A DNA stretch of 64,000 bases, taken from assembly GCF_003286125.1 (NCBI RefSeq), contig NZ_QMED01000019.1, forward strand, positions 44,092 through 108,091. The letters are read 5' to 3'. Every line of letters begins with the position of its first letter. Within the stretch, counting starts at the first letter, position 1. The position numbers were made by a program, and so were the translations under genes. The notes beneath the pieces were generated by a model. That model was not told the origin of the DNA. It did not search any database and saw only the letters and a list, made by a program, of their open reading frames with translations. Positions 48,213-56,309 of the stretch are shown in pieces. Source of the stretch: Algibacillus agarilyticus. GTDB lineage: Bacteria > Pseudomonadota > Gammaproteobacteria > Enterobacterales > Alteromonadaceae.

Positions 48213-48540
48213 TGCATTTCCTTTAAATAGCGCTACGCCCCCCCGCAGCACTCGCTTAGCTTAGCTAATTTAAAATTTACCAACCTAAACAAGCAAAAAT
48301 GCAAAATATCAGCCATGCTGCAAATGCCCACGCCTAAAAAACTCAATTGATCATTTAAACGTAATTTACGCGTATTTAAAGCCATAAAAGTGAATAAATA
48401 ACGCGATCAACTCACTCATTTATCAAACACAATGTAGCCAAAACCGGTTAAATTTATCTTTTCTTAGATAGCCTATCCCCGATGATATTTAATAACTGAT
48501 TAAAATTTGCTTCTTCCATCTCAATAAATCCTGATAAAAA

Positions 48541-48846
48541 CTATGCTGTAGGATGCCCAGTATCTGGCTCTACTTTAAGTTTTAAACCTAACCCATGAAT
48601 CACTTTAGTGAAGCTTGTTAACTTAGGGTTGCCAGTAGATGAAAGCATTTTATACATGCTTTCACGGCCTAAGTGAGAACGAGCAGCTAAACCGCTAATA
48701 CCGTCTTCTTGTGCTTCAGCAATGTTTCTTAATACCATTAAAATGACAGAAGCATCACCGTCTTCAAACGCTTCACTTAAATATTCTGCCGCTACTTCTG
48801 GATCTCGTAGCAACTCATTGTGAGTTTGTCTTACATTACGCGTCAT
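48541..48846 (-). CDS. HigA-like antitoxin of a type II toxin-antitoxin pair
   Basis: This 101-residue DNA-binding antitoxin is of the putative addiction module antidote family. It opens with MTRNVRQTHNELLRDPEVAAEYLSEAFEDGD, then VLRNIAEAQEDGISGLAARSHLGRESMYKMLSSTGNPKLTSFTKVIHGLGLKLKVEP, with the helix-turn-helix in the last part. GGAG before AAAGAAAA supports the ATG at 48846. It overlaps the toxin gene end by 11 bases, so the order is toxin first, antitoxin second, as in higBA. The pair probably represses its own promoter. It lies in the cassette-like island; such pairs are known to stabilise integron arrays. Confidence 0.87.
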   Translation of the reverse strand: MTRNVRQTHNELLRDPEVAAEYLSEAFEDGDASVILMVLRNIAEAQEDGISGLAARSHLGRESMYKMLSSTGNPKLTSFTKVIHGLGLKLKVEPDTGHPTA

Positions 48847-49180
48847 TTTTCTTTCTCCGCTTATGATTCTTCCAACATTCTTTTGCTTTCTTAATGTCTT
48901 TAGACTGTGTAGATTTATCACCACCACATAAAAGCAAAAACACCTGTTGACCTTCTTTACCGTAATACACCCGATAACCCGGCCCATAATGAAGCCTAAG
49001 TTCGCTTAGCCCTTCACCTATCGGTTCAACATCACCAAATAAGCCAAGTTCCATTTTGTCGACTTGCATCATGATCTTAGCTTTTGCTTTAGCGTCTTTT
49101 AGGTTTTTCAACCAATCAGCATAAAGGCTCTTGCCCGAATCATCGATGTATTCGTTTATTGTATTTTTCATATCTCGCAT
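48836..49180 (-). CDS. HigB/RelE-like toxin (Gp49-like family)
   Basis: This 114-residue probable mRNA interferase is of the phage-derived Gp49-like/HigB branch of the RelE superfamily. Features are YADWLKNLKDAKAKAKIMMQVDKMELGLFGDVEPIGEGLSELRLHYGPGYRVYYGKEGQQVFLLLCGGDKSTQSKDIKKAKE, where the ELR...GPGYRVYY...LLCGGDKSTQ block is diagnostic. An ATG at 49171 is an equally possible start. TACAAT at 49191-49186 (minus strand) may be the -10 box of the operon. Confidence 0.88.
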   Translation of the reverse strand: MRDMKNTINEYIDDSGKSLYADWLKNLKDAKAKAKIMMQVDKMELGLFGDVEPIGEGLSELRLHYGPGYRVYYGKEGQQVFLLLCGGDKSTQSKDIKKAKECWKNHKRRKKNDA

Positions 49181-49462
49181 AAACCAATTGTATCCCAGAA
49201 GATACAGAAAGCAAATTTAAATATGTCTAACAATAGAAAACGCTCTCGGTAAACCAAAGGCGTTGTGGGTGGTATTTTTATTTAAAAATGAACAATAACT
49301 AAATGAGAATAATTCGTAAATGTCACCGCCCCCTTTTATTCTGCTTTTATTTTCGGTGGATGATGAGATGGAACCCCCGATAAAACGGAACACAAACCTT
49401 GCAGGAAGCCTGTCCTCGATAGTTAACTGCCCCCGATAGTTGTGACTGATGAGCCTGACTGG

Positions 49463-50500
49463 TTACACCAATTTTCTTTTGGCTTTTCTTCTTGCTTTTC
49501 TTCTTGCTTTTCTTGGATCTGATTTTTGCGTCTCTCTTTCTGCACGTTCCCTTAACATTCTTTCTTTTGGCGTTTCTGGAATTTCTGCAGGTTCTGGTTC
49601 AGGCTCTTTAAATACGGGCTCTGCTCGTTTTTGTGCTTCAGTTAATGATCTGCTGGTTTTAGTAATTTGCCACCAATGCGCTAAATAATCAGCCAATTCT
49701 TGAGTTTCTAATTCATGATATAACTGGTCAATGAACTCTTGGCGAGCCTGCACTCTGTCAGGGCGGTTGTGAATCTCTCTTGTTACATCATGTTCAATCT
49801 CTGGTGGGTTAGCACAGAATTCATTGTAATGACAAATATTGTATAGGTATTCAATAACCCTTATTTTTTTGTGTTTATTATGTGTATAAAAAGATTCATC
49901 TATTTGATGGAACTGACGTACATACTGTGGAATTAAAAAGCAACACACCCTATTAATATTAATCGTTTTGTTAATCCAATCACGGCCACTGTTAGTTCGC
50001 CACTTTTTTTCTTTTTGTTGCAAAAACGATTGGTAACTTTCTTCCCCACACTCTGTTTTGATGATTTCACCTAAATGATTAACAAAAAAGTCAACTAGCT
50101 TTTGCTCAGCGCCCATAAAGTAGCCATCAGTCAAATCAGCGGGATAATCAGTGTAATTATGGCTTCCGACATCAATTAAAAATCCAAATGAACTTTGTAC
50201 TGTGCCTTCCATTCCATCCCAACCATGCACGTTAAACATGCTGCGCAGAATGGCAACCCAATTATCTAAACTGTGATTGGGGTGCAACCATAACCTAAGT
50301 ACCACTGGCATCCAATCTAAGTCATACTCAGGCTCGTAATCCTCTTGCTCTTTTTGATGTAAATAAAAATCTTTATACTCTTGGAGTGCTTTAGATTTTT
50401 CGTGTAAGTTAAAATTAAAAGCAATTCTTGGCATTATTTCCTTATCCCATAGTAGGTTACGCTCGCCTATGTTTTGTGGGTTGCGCTCTTGCCTAATCAC
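49463..50500 (-). CDS. uncharacterised 345-residue protein of the cassette-like island
   Basis: I do not recognise this protein. The GTG at 50500 has GAGG 9 bases upstream; an ATG at 50434 also has AAGG 5 bases upstream, so the N-terminus is open. It is soluble, rich in Trp, His and Tyr in its first 250 residues (LDWMPVVLRLWLHPNHSLDNWVAILRSMF, FGFLIDVGSHNYTDYP), with a repetitive acidic then basic tail (EPEPEPAEIPETPKE, then RKARRKARRKAKRK). The tail could bind nucleic acid. It follows attC-like site 2 on the same strand by about 245 bases. Confidence 0.6.
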   Translation of the reverse strand: MIRQERNPQNIGERNLLWDKEIMPRIAFNFNLHEKSKALQEYKDFYLHQKEQEDYEPEYDLDWMPVVLRLWLHPNHSLDNWVAILRSMFNVHGWDGMEGTVQSSFGFLIDVGSHNYTDYPADLTDGYFMGAEQKLVDFFVNHLGEIIKTECGEESYQSFLQQKEKKWRTNSGRDWINKTININRVCCFLIPQYVRQFHQIDESFYTHNKHKKIRVIEYLYNICHYNEFCANPPEIEHDVTREIHNRPDRVQARQEFIDQLYHELETQELADYLAHWWQITKTSRSLTEAQKRAEPVFKEPEPEPAEIPETPKERMLRERAERETQKSDPRKARRKARRKAKRKLV

Positions 50501-50588
50501 CTAATATTTCCTCACTAATAATCTACGTTATATCTTCCATTAACCCATGTTTTGATAAATCTTTTAATACGCTTTTATTAGAGCACCA

Positions 50589-50612
50589 TGCAGGACAGGC
50601 ACAAATAAACCT
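50589..50612 (+). repeat. 24-bp direct repeat, copy 1
   Basis: Identical to 50960-50983 (both begin TGCAGGACAGG and end AAATAAACCT). The two copies bracket attC-like site 2. Confidence 0.7.
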
Positions 50613-50675
50613 TTATAAAACCAAAGGCATGGCAAGACCACCGCATTGAGATGCGGGGGGACACTATCACTATCG

Positions 50676-50708
50676 AGGACATGCATTGATAATAAATATG
50701 CATGTCCT
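50676..50708. terminator. 11-bp perfect hairpin
   Basis: AGGACATGCAT pairs with ATGCATGTCCT around 11 A/T-rich bases and is followed by TTTAAATAG. On the plus strand it looks like a terminator with a short T-run. The right arm plus TTTAAATAG recurs before the intron fragment (48212-48231). Confidence 0.5.
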
Positions 50709-50743
50709 TTAAATAGGCACTCCAAATATTGTTTAACACTGAG

Positions 50744-50843
50744 GCATAACACCCCGCTAAGGGGAAATTTATTGTTGGCTAAAATGTTGAACGGAGTGAA
50801 AACAGCCAACTGTAAATTTTCCCTCTTGAGCGCCTTGTTTAAC
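50744..50843 (-). other. attC-like integron recombination site 2
   Basis: On the minus strand it starts GTTAAACAAGGCGCTCAAGAG and ends GGGGTGTTATGC. The outer arms GAGGGAAAATTTA and TAAATTTCCCCTT and the inner arms GTTGGCT and AGCCAAC form the long imperfect palindrome with bulges expected of attC. The CAAGGCGCTCAAGAG and GTGTTATGCC ends are those of VCR-like sites. It has the same orientation as site 1. Confidence 0.8.
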
Positions 50844-50959
50844 TAAGCAGCTGCGCGGCAGAATAATGGCTTAAGCTTACCATTTTGGCGTGGGTTATCA
50901 ATACTTCTAGTACAGGCATTTATTTTGAATGCCTGATACATGAAAACCTTGCAAAACCT

Positions 50960-50983
50960 TGCAGGACAGGCACAAATAAACCT
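50960..50983 (+). repeat. 24-bp direct repeat, copy 2
   Basis: Identical to 50589-50612; the upstream CCTTGCAAAACCTTGCA is itself a small tandem repeat. Confidence 0.7.
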
Positions 50984-51078
50984 CTGATTTTATTTGTTAT
51001 TTTATTTGTTCTTTCATTTGATATTACATAAGTGCATCGATGAATTGCTAATAAATATCTCATTAAGAAAGATAATAT

Positions 51079-52575
51079 TTAAGCTTGCTGAAGATAAAAA
51101 CTAAAACACGTGCCTTGTCCTGGCTCACTACTCACTGCAATGTCTGAATTTAATAAATTAACTAGCTTTTTCGTGATCGCTAAACCTAAACCTGCATTGT
51201 GATCTTTTTTGCCTTGCGTGTTAGAAGCGCGATAACGCGCATCAAATATATATGCAATGTCTTGCTCGCTGATCCCAATGCCAGTATCCACAATATCAAT
51301 CTTTAACTGTGATTGCCCCTGCCCTGTTACTTCCGTTACCTGAATACTAATTTGACCATGCTCGGGCGTATGTCGAATTGCATTATCAATAATGTTAGTT
51401 AGTATGCGCTCTAATTTGGCAATATCCGTGTAAACCTGAAAATTAAATTGTGCAGGTTGCACCGATATTTGAATATTTTTAGCTTGTGCCGTTAACGCAA
51501 ATTTGGCTACAACATCATGCAATAATTCACCTAACGGCAAGGCTTCAAAAGCCACTTTTACTTGCCCACCTTCAAGATAAGCTAATTCAAATATTTGATC
51601 GATTAGCTTACGTAGTGCTTGCGCATTTTTTAGTGAGATATCAATAAAACGCTGACGTTCATTTTCATTTAATGCCTCTCCTTGCAACGAAATGGTTTCA
51701 ATATAACCTTGTAACGAGGCTAACGGCGTTCGTAAATCGTGTGACAAATCGGCCAATAACTCTCGGCGATGACTATCCAAGTTTTGCAGCTGATTGACTT
51801 GATTTTGAATGCGCTCTGCCATTTGTTTATAAACAGACGTTAAATGACCTATTTCACTTTTATCATGCACGGTGAGTTGACCTAATCTATAAGCCAAATT
51901 GTTATCATTGCTCGGGTCAAAAGTAGAAACAGCATGGGTTAATTGTTGTAACGGTTTAATAAAATAGTTTAACCAAATCAATGCCAATACTAATAAAATA
52001 CCAAAACTGATCAGTGCGATCCCAATACCAGATTTAAAAGCATAACTTGATTCGAGCTGGCTAAAAATATTGTCATGAATTTCACCGCCAATAATCACGT
52101 ACAAATAGCCTTGCAACGTTTGACGAGCTTGATCGTCTAAATAAATCGGCGCGACAGAGAATATTTTTTGTCTGGTTTCATGCCTAGGGTCATCACCTAA
52201 TATCGGTAATTCATTCGCCGACTGATGCAATGCTAACAATGGCTCAAGGTTAATGCGATCGCGTTTTACTTTACCCGGCTCAGCCGAGTAAGTGAGTATT
52301 TGGCCTTGTGGGTTTATAAAATAAAATTCAAAGTTAGGCCCTAGCACCATCAAAGTATGAAATAAGTTTTCTAATGCCGCTTTATCGTAGACACCTTGGT
52401 GTAATAGCGGGTTGTCGTGCACTAAATGCTCAGCTAAGCCCAAATGCAATTTTTGCTCACCTTCTGCTTTGACGGCTTGCGACACATGCTGGTTCCATAC
52501 AAAAAAAATAGACCCCATGAAAATGAATACAGTAATGACAAATAACGCTAACTTTTGAAAAATAGACAATTTCAT
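51079..52575 (-). CDS. sensor histidine kinase
   Basis: This 498-residue inner-membrane kinase has helix 1 at residues 9-26, a periplasmic sensor region about 28-185 (PAS/dCACHE-like strands FEFYFINPQGQILTYS, GYLYVIIGGEI), helix 2 about 186-206, HAMP about 207-262 (FIKPLQQLTHAVSTFD) and HisKA with His about 279 in ADLSHDLRTPLASLQGY. The ATPase domain carries LTNIIDNAIRHTPE, DTGIGISEQD and GLGLAITKKLV. It lies 154 bases after the response regulator gene on the same strand and is its likely partner. Confidence 0.9.
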   Translation of the reverse strand: MKLSIFQKLALFVITVFIFMGSIFFVWNQHVSQAVKAEGEQKLHLGLAEHLVHDNPLLHQGVYDKAALENLFHTLMVLGPNFEFYFINPQGQILTYSAEPGKVKRDRINLEPLLALHQSANELPILGDDPRHETRQKIFSVAPIYLDDQARQTLQGYLYVIIGGEIHDNIFSQLESSYAFKSGIGIALISFGILLVLALIWLNYFIKPLQQLTHAVSTFDPSNDNNLAYRLGQLTVHDKSEIGHLTSVYKQMAERIQNQVNQLQNLDSHRRELLADLSHDLRTPLASLQGYIETISLQGEALNENERQRFIDISLKNAQALRKLIDQIFELAYLEGGQVKVAFEALPLGELLHDVVAKFALTAQAKNIQISVQPAQFNFQVYTDIAKLERILTNIIDNAIRHTPEHGQISIQVTEVTGQGQSQLKIDIVDTGIGISEQDIAYIFDARYRASNTQGKKDHNAGLGLAITKKLVNLLNSDIAVSSEPGQGTCFSFYLQQA

Positions 52576-52729
52576 ACAACACCTTTGCTGGTTTTTTTAT
52601 TCGGCTTAAGACTCTCAGCTTAAGTTATTCGACTTAAGTTATTCAAAAGCTTGTATACAAATACGGTATTCGAAACACTTTTCGATTATTTGGAAACTCA
52701 TTTTTAAAAGAACAAAAATAGATACAAAC

Positions 52730-53491
52730 TTAAACACTCGCAGGGTCAAATTTATAGCCGACTCCCCAAACGGTTTGAATAATTTTAGGTTCTGAAACGT
52801 TGCTTTCAATTTTGCTGCGCAAGCGGTTTATATGAGAATTCACCGTATGCTCATAACCAGAATGTTGATAACCCCAAACCGAATCTAATAACTGAGCACG
52901 ACTAAACACTTGCTCTGGGTGTGTCGCTAAAAACAACAATAAATCGAACTCAGTGGTGGTTAAATCAAGCTTTGTATTATTCAGTTCAACATCATGTTTT
53001 TGAGCATTGATACGTAAAGCACCAATATTAATCGCTTTATTGTTAAGGGTATCGATTATACCTTCATTATTAGCAGGCGCTTGTTGAGATAAGCCCGTGT
53101 TGGAGGCCTTTTGCAAGTCAGCAAAAACGTGTACACGCCTTAAGTGACTACGAACTCTTGCCTGCAGTTCACGTACGCTAAAAGGTTTTGTCATGTAATC
53201 ATCAGCCCCTAACTCAAGGCCAACCACTTGATCAGTTTCAGAATTGCGCGACGTTAACATCATAATAGCTTGATGCGGTTTTTTATCTTTAACCTGTCGA
53301 CAAACATCTAAACCACTTAACCCTGGTAACATGATATCAAGTAAAATCAGCTCAAAATCATGGTTTAATGCTAAATCTAAAGCCTGTTGTCCATTATTAG
53401 CATGTGCGGTTTCAATCGCTAATTCAGCTAAATTCACTTTGATTAAATCAGCAATATCTTGCTCATCTTCTACAATTAATACCCTATCCAT
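52730..53491 (-). CDS. OmpR family response regulator
   Basis: This 253-residue regulator has a receiver domain with Asp 52 in LILLDIMLPGLSG and Lys in DYMTKPFSVRE. A linker of about 45 residues, longer than usual (LQKASNTGLSQQAPANNEG), leads to the winged helix LDLTTTEFDLLLFLATHPEQVFSRAQLLDSVWGY and TVNSHINRLRSKIE. It is the first gene of the pair with the kinase, separated from the spondin-domain genes by a terminator. Confidence 0.91.
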   Translation of the reverse strand: MDRVLIVEDEQDIADLIKVNLAELAIETAHANNGQQALDLALNHDFELILLDIMLPGLSGLDVCRQVKDKKPHQAIMMLTSRNSETDQVVGLELGADDYMTKPFSVRELQARVRSHLRRVHVFADLQKASNTGLSQQAPANNEGIIDTLNNKAINIGALRINAQKHDVELNNTKLDLTTTEFDLLLFLATHPEQVFSRAQLLDSVWGYQHSGYEHTVNSHINRLRSKIESNVSEPKIIQTVWGVGYKFDPASV

Positions 53492-53511
53492 TCACATTGT
53501 TGCCTCAAAAA

Positions 53512-53540
53512 AACCAAGCCCAATTTTATTGAGCTTGGTT
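53512..53540 (-). terminator. rho-independent terminator after the spondin genes
   Basis: AACCAAGC and GCTTGGTT, extended by CAAT/ATTG, form the stem. On the minus strand TTTTTTT follows. It closes the spondin-gene transcript 24 bases past the stop and lies just before the response regulator gene. Confidence 0.8.
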
Positions 53541-53564
53541 CGTTTGCATGCAACAAGCAGAATA

Positions 53565-54260
53565 TTATTGCATACGCACGATGGTAAATTTAACCGATGG
53601 GTTATCAAAACGATGCGCTTGTGTTAACACAGAGCTAGCTAAACCATCATCTTGAGATACCACGCCAGGGTGCATTGCCACAAAGTTAACATCATCACGA
53701 GTTGCATCAAATCCAGCGCCCCCCGCAGCGGGTCCAGGTATTGAATTCGCGAGTTCGTTATTAGCTTCTGTGCCTGCATCATAAACATGGCCCATCATCG
53801 TCATCGACTCGCCAACCATTAAGTCAGCAAGTGCTATTGCATTAAGACCGACAAAAGCATCATTTGTATTCACCAACATGCTAGATACCGTTAACAACGC
53901 ATTGGCATTGTTTTTTATACTCACCTCAACAACCCCATCAACACCCGGCATAACCACACCTGAACCACTGGCAGAATAAGGATACCCAGCTAATAACTGA
54001 CTATTATCACCAGACTCAGCTTGTTGCTCTAGTGCTGCAGAAGCAGGCTGGCCAATCTGCCATAACATGCCATCTTCATGCAAAATAGCAGCAATGGGCG
54101 ATAAAGGTTGCGCATGGGTTAAATTTGATACGGTGACTTGATAGCGATAATCCATATCCATCATTTCAGGCGTATTATTATCATCGTCATCACTACAACC
54201 GGCAATTAAAGCAACGGATGCAAGTGCAATAATCGACGCTGTTCTTTTAAAATTAAACAT
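53565..54260 (-). CDS. spondin domain lipoprotein
   Basis: This 231-residue lipoprotein (lipobox LIAGC at about residue 22, then an Asp-rich stretch) has a spondin_N-type beta-sandwich. YQVTVSNLTHAQPLSPIAAILH opens the domain, and HVYDAGTEANNEL is the acidic loop that binds divalent metal in spondin domains. It is the second of two paralogous genes, 13 bases after the first. Its role in bacteria is unknown; surface adhesion or metal-dependent binding is a reasonable guess. Confidence 0.85.
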   Translation of the reverse strand: MFNFKRTASIIALASVALIAGCSDDDDNNTPEMMDMDYRYQVTVSNLTHAQPLSPIAAILHEDGMLWQIGQPASAALEQQAESGDNSQLLAGYPYSASGSGVVMPGVDGVVEVSIKNNANALLTVSSMLVNTNDAFVGLNAIALADLMVGESMTMMGHVYDAGTEANNELANSIPGPAAGGAGFDATRDDVNFVAMHPGVVSQDDGLASSVLTQAHRFDNPSVKFTIVRMQ

Positions 54261-54273
54261 CGCGACTCTCCTA

Positions 54274-54972
54274 TTACTTAACGGTAACGGTTAATTTTGC
54301 TACCGGGTTTAACCAACGTTGCACGGTGTTGCTCACATCACTTTTGCCCGCCATCATGTCATCATCACCTAAGTTACCGCGATGTATATGCACCATCATG
54401 TTTTCTTCAGCCGATGTAACTCCCGTACCATTTTTACCGATTAAATTTTCTAATGGTGGCGGCACTGGCATACCCGCAGTACCCGGCGCGCCGCCCCCTC
54501 GGATTTCGTCATTAGCTTCGGTGCCGGCATCATAGGCATTGATATAAACAGTGTAAGTGCCCGCTTCGGTTGGGATCGTCCAGTTGTCTAAGCCAATAAA
54601 ACCATCATTCGTGGGTAACATCATGGCCGCAAGCGATAATGAAACATTTCCACTATCCGTCATCAACATACCGGATGCCATTTGACCCGGAGCGAGTAAC
54701 CCACCAGCCGGGTTTGATAATGAATTAGCACTCATTGCCGTAGCGACGCTTTGTAAACCGGAAATGTCGCCACCTTCAGCCATCGCTTGCAATTCAGTTG
54801 AGGCCGTTTGTCCAACTTGGAATAGATGCGCATCTGCACTGTGAGCCGAAGCAATAATAGGCGTAAAGTAGATGCCTTGAGTCAGATTAGTAATTGAGAT
54901 ATCAAGGTCTGCAGCTTGAACGTTTAAGCTAAGTGCGGCGATTAAGCTAGAGAATAGGATTTTCTTTTTCAT
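54274..54972 (-). CDS. spondin domain periplasmic or exported protein
   Basis: This 232-residue protein has a cleavable signal peptide (LFSSLIAALSLNVQA) rather than a lipobox. The domain runs from LDISITNLTQGIYFTPIIASAH, through NDGFIGLDNWTIP, to YINAYDAGTEANDEIRGGG, with the same AYDAGTEAN metal loop as its neighbour. A Gly/Pro-rich loop follows. It forms an operon with the lipoprotein paralogue and precedes the two-component genes, which may regulate it. Confidence 0.87.
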   Translation of the reverse strand: MKKKILFSSLIAALSLNVQAADLDISITNLTQGIYFTPIIASAHSADAHLFQVGQTASTELQAMAEGGDISGLQSVATAMSANSLSNPAGGLLAPGQMASGMLMTDSGNVSLSLAAMMLPTNDGFIGLDNWTIPTEAGTYTVYINAYDAGTEANDEIRGGGAPGTAGMPVPPPLENLIGKNGTGVTSAEENMMVHIHRGNLGDDDMMAGKSDVSNTVQRWLNPVAKLTVTVK

Positions 54973-55125
54973 TTTTAATTCCTGTTAAGAGTTTGAATAA
55001 ACAACAGGAATAAGATTAATGGTTAATTATCCCGAAAGCGTCACGTAAACATAACGGAATAATCACAATTAAAATCTGATTGTGTCACAAGTTAAAAATG
55101 ACTTATAACACCTTGTGATAAATGG

Positions 55126-55806
55126 TTAAACTTTATGCCAGCCGCCCTCAATTATGGCACCGCAACAACCCGCTTCAAATGGCGTGACGAGTAAGTTACC
55201 GGGTAAAAATTTCACGTTATGAATATCGGGTTGTTTTAATAGCCCCAACTCGCACATCGCATGGCGTAACACTTTATCATGACTAACAAAAATTTTAATG
55301 GTCGCTTGTTCTGCGGTTTCCGCCAATGCCGTTAAGCGCTGATGCACATGTTTAATTAAGCGTTTACCGGCATCCATAGGTGATTCAGCGCCTTGTACAG
55401 GCAAGCGATAACAACCATTTATTCGCCAATCATCAGGCAAAGCAGGAAAGCGCGGATCATGGCGAACGACATCTTCAATGTCATCAAAACTCAAATTAGC
55501 CAATGCGCCTAAACTCGCATTCGATAACGCATCAAATGCATCGGTTTTATATTCATGACCATGATTTAAACTCAGTATTTCAGCGATCGCGTCGGCGGTT
55601 TGCCAAGCGGCTAATGTTTGTGAGCTATCGATATAATGTGCGATCCGACAATTTAATTGCTCAGATAATGAATCAACTTTTTTGACTAATTGCTTCGCGC
55701 TTCTAACCCCGTTATGAGTCAAAGAAAACGGTTGCTGTCCTTCCGGTGCATTAGGTAATAAATCAGATTCAGTATGACAAATAAATAAAGCATAAATCGC
55801 AGCCAT
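55126..55806 (-). CDS. histidine phosphatase superfamily-like protein with altered signature
   Basis: This 226-residue protein has the phosphoglycerate-mutase-like fold. The first strand reads ALFICHTESDLLPNAPEGQQPFSLTHNGVRSAKQLVKKV, where the family signature RHG (as in VRHGET) is CHT: the phosphate-binding Arg is Cys and the Gly is Thr. The second catalytic His is in KIFVSHDKVLRHAM, and PFSLTHNGVRSA fits the LTxxG region. With the first Arg missing, phosphatase activity is doubtful; it may be a binding or regulatory homologue. It is transcribed alone. Confidence 0.72.
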   Translation of the reverse strand: MAAIYALFICHTESDLLPNAPEGQQPFSLTHNGVRSAKQLVKKVDSLSEQLNCRIAHYIDSSQTLAAWQTADAIAEILSLNHGHEYKTDAFDALSNASLGALANLSFDDIEDVVRHDPRFPALPDDWRINGCYRLPVQGAESPMDAGKRLIKHVHQRLTALAETAEQATIKIFVSHDKVLRHAMCELGLLKQPDIHNVKFLPGNLLVTPFEAGCCGAIIEGGWHKV

Positions 55807-55940
55807 AATACCCTCAGGTCCAATAAAAAATAAAATTAAAGTAGCTTGTTAATGACCCCAATAAATCACCAAATAGGGGCACATAATAGATTTTAGTTCA
55901 TAGGCGTTAAATGTATATACAAGCGATAAGAAAAAGCGAT

Positions 55941-56195
55941 TAATACCAATTCATATAAATAAGTGATCTCTCAGAATGCATCCAGCGGTTTTTGAACAAG
56001 GCGTCGGTGTACAGGAATGGTTGTTCCCTTTCAAATACCGATAACGCAGGTCAAAAGCCGCTGGGGCATTCCTTTCAGGCGAGTTTTAAATGCGCTTACT
56101 CTGTGTTGCTCGAACTCAAAAGAACACCACTATTCTTTTATTTAAGCGCATTTAAACGCTCGCTGAGTCGGCACTTATTATTACGGATTGGTATA
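55941..56195 (-). repeat. 134-bp dispersed repeat, copy 2, within a 255-bp unit with inverted ends
   Basis: Bases 56062-56195 are the inverted match of 40501-40634. The left part continues to 55941, where TAATACCAATTCATATAAATAAGTG is a weaker inverted version of the right end. The whole unit therefore has inverted ends of about 24 bases, like a non-autonomous mobile element. Confidence 0.7.
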
Positions 56196-56256
56196 ACCTA
56201 ATTGATAACGATGAATGGTTAATACCCAAGTGACTTGGGTATAAATTGCAAGCAAA

Positions 56257-56285
56257 AAAAATCCCTAAGGTCATTAGAGATTTTT
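56257..56285 (-). terminator. rho-independent terminator of metH
   Basis: AAATCYCTAA arms (56259-56268 and 56274-56283, one G-T type mismatch) enclose a 5-base loop. On the minus strand it is followed by TTTTTTTT. It lies 25 bases past the metH stop. Confidence 0.8.
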
Positions 56286-56309
56286 TAATTGCTAAAACAA
56301 CTGGCAGGC

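Larger units (their letters stand above)
50501..51078. other. gene-free stretch with attC-like site, hairpin and direct repeat
   Basis: It holds a 24-bp direct repeat (50589-50612 and 50960-50983, identical), an 11-bp hairpin (50676-50708) and attC-like site 2 (50744-50843). No intact gene was seen. Confidence 0.55.
55807..56309. other. gene-free stretch with dispersed repeats
   Basis: It contains a larger repeat unit (55941-56195), the palindrome at 56222-56242 (ATACCCAAG arms around TGA) and the metH terminator (56257-56285). No gene was recognised. Confidence 0.55.

Noticed and set aside
48454-48519. 21-residue frame just after the antitoxin gene
   Set aside because: It has a start codon and weak GAG upstream, but it is too short and featureless to support as a gene.
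49230-49262. third attC site near GTTAGAC (minus strand) after the unknown cassette gene
   Set aside because: The core matches GTTRRRY, but no convincing long palindrome surrounds it; left as undecided rather than called.
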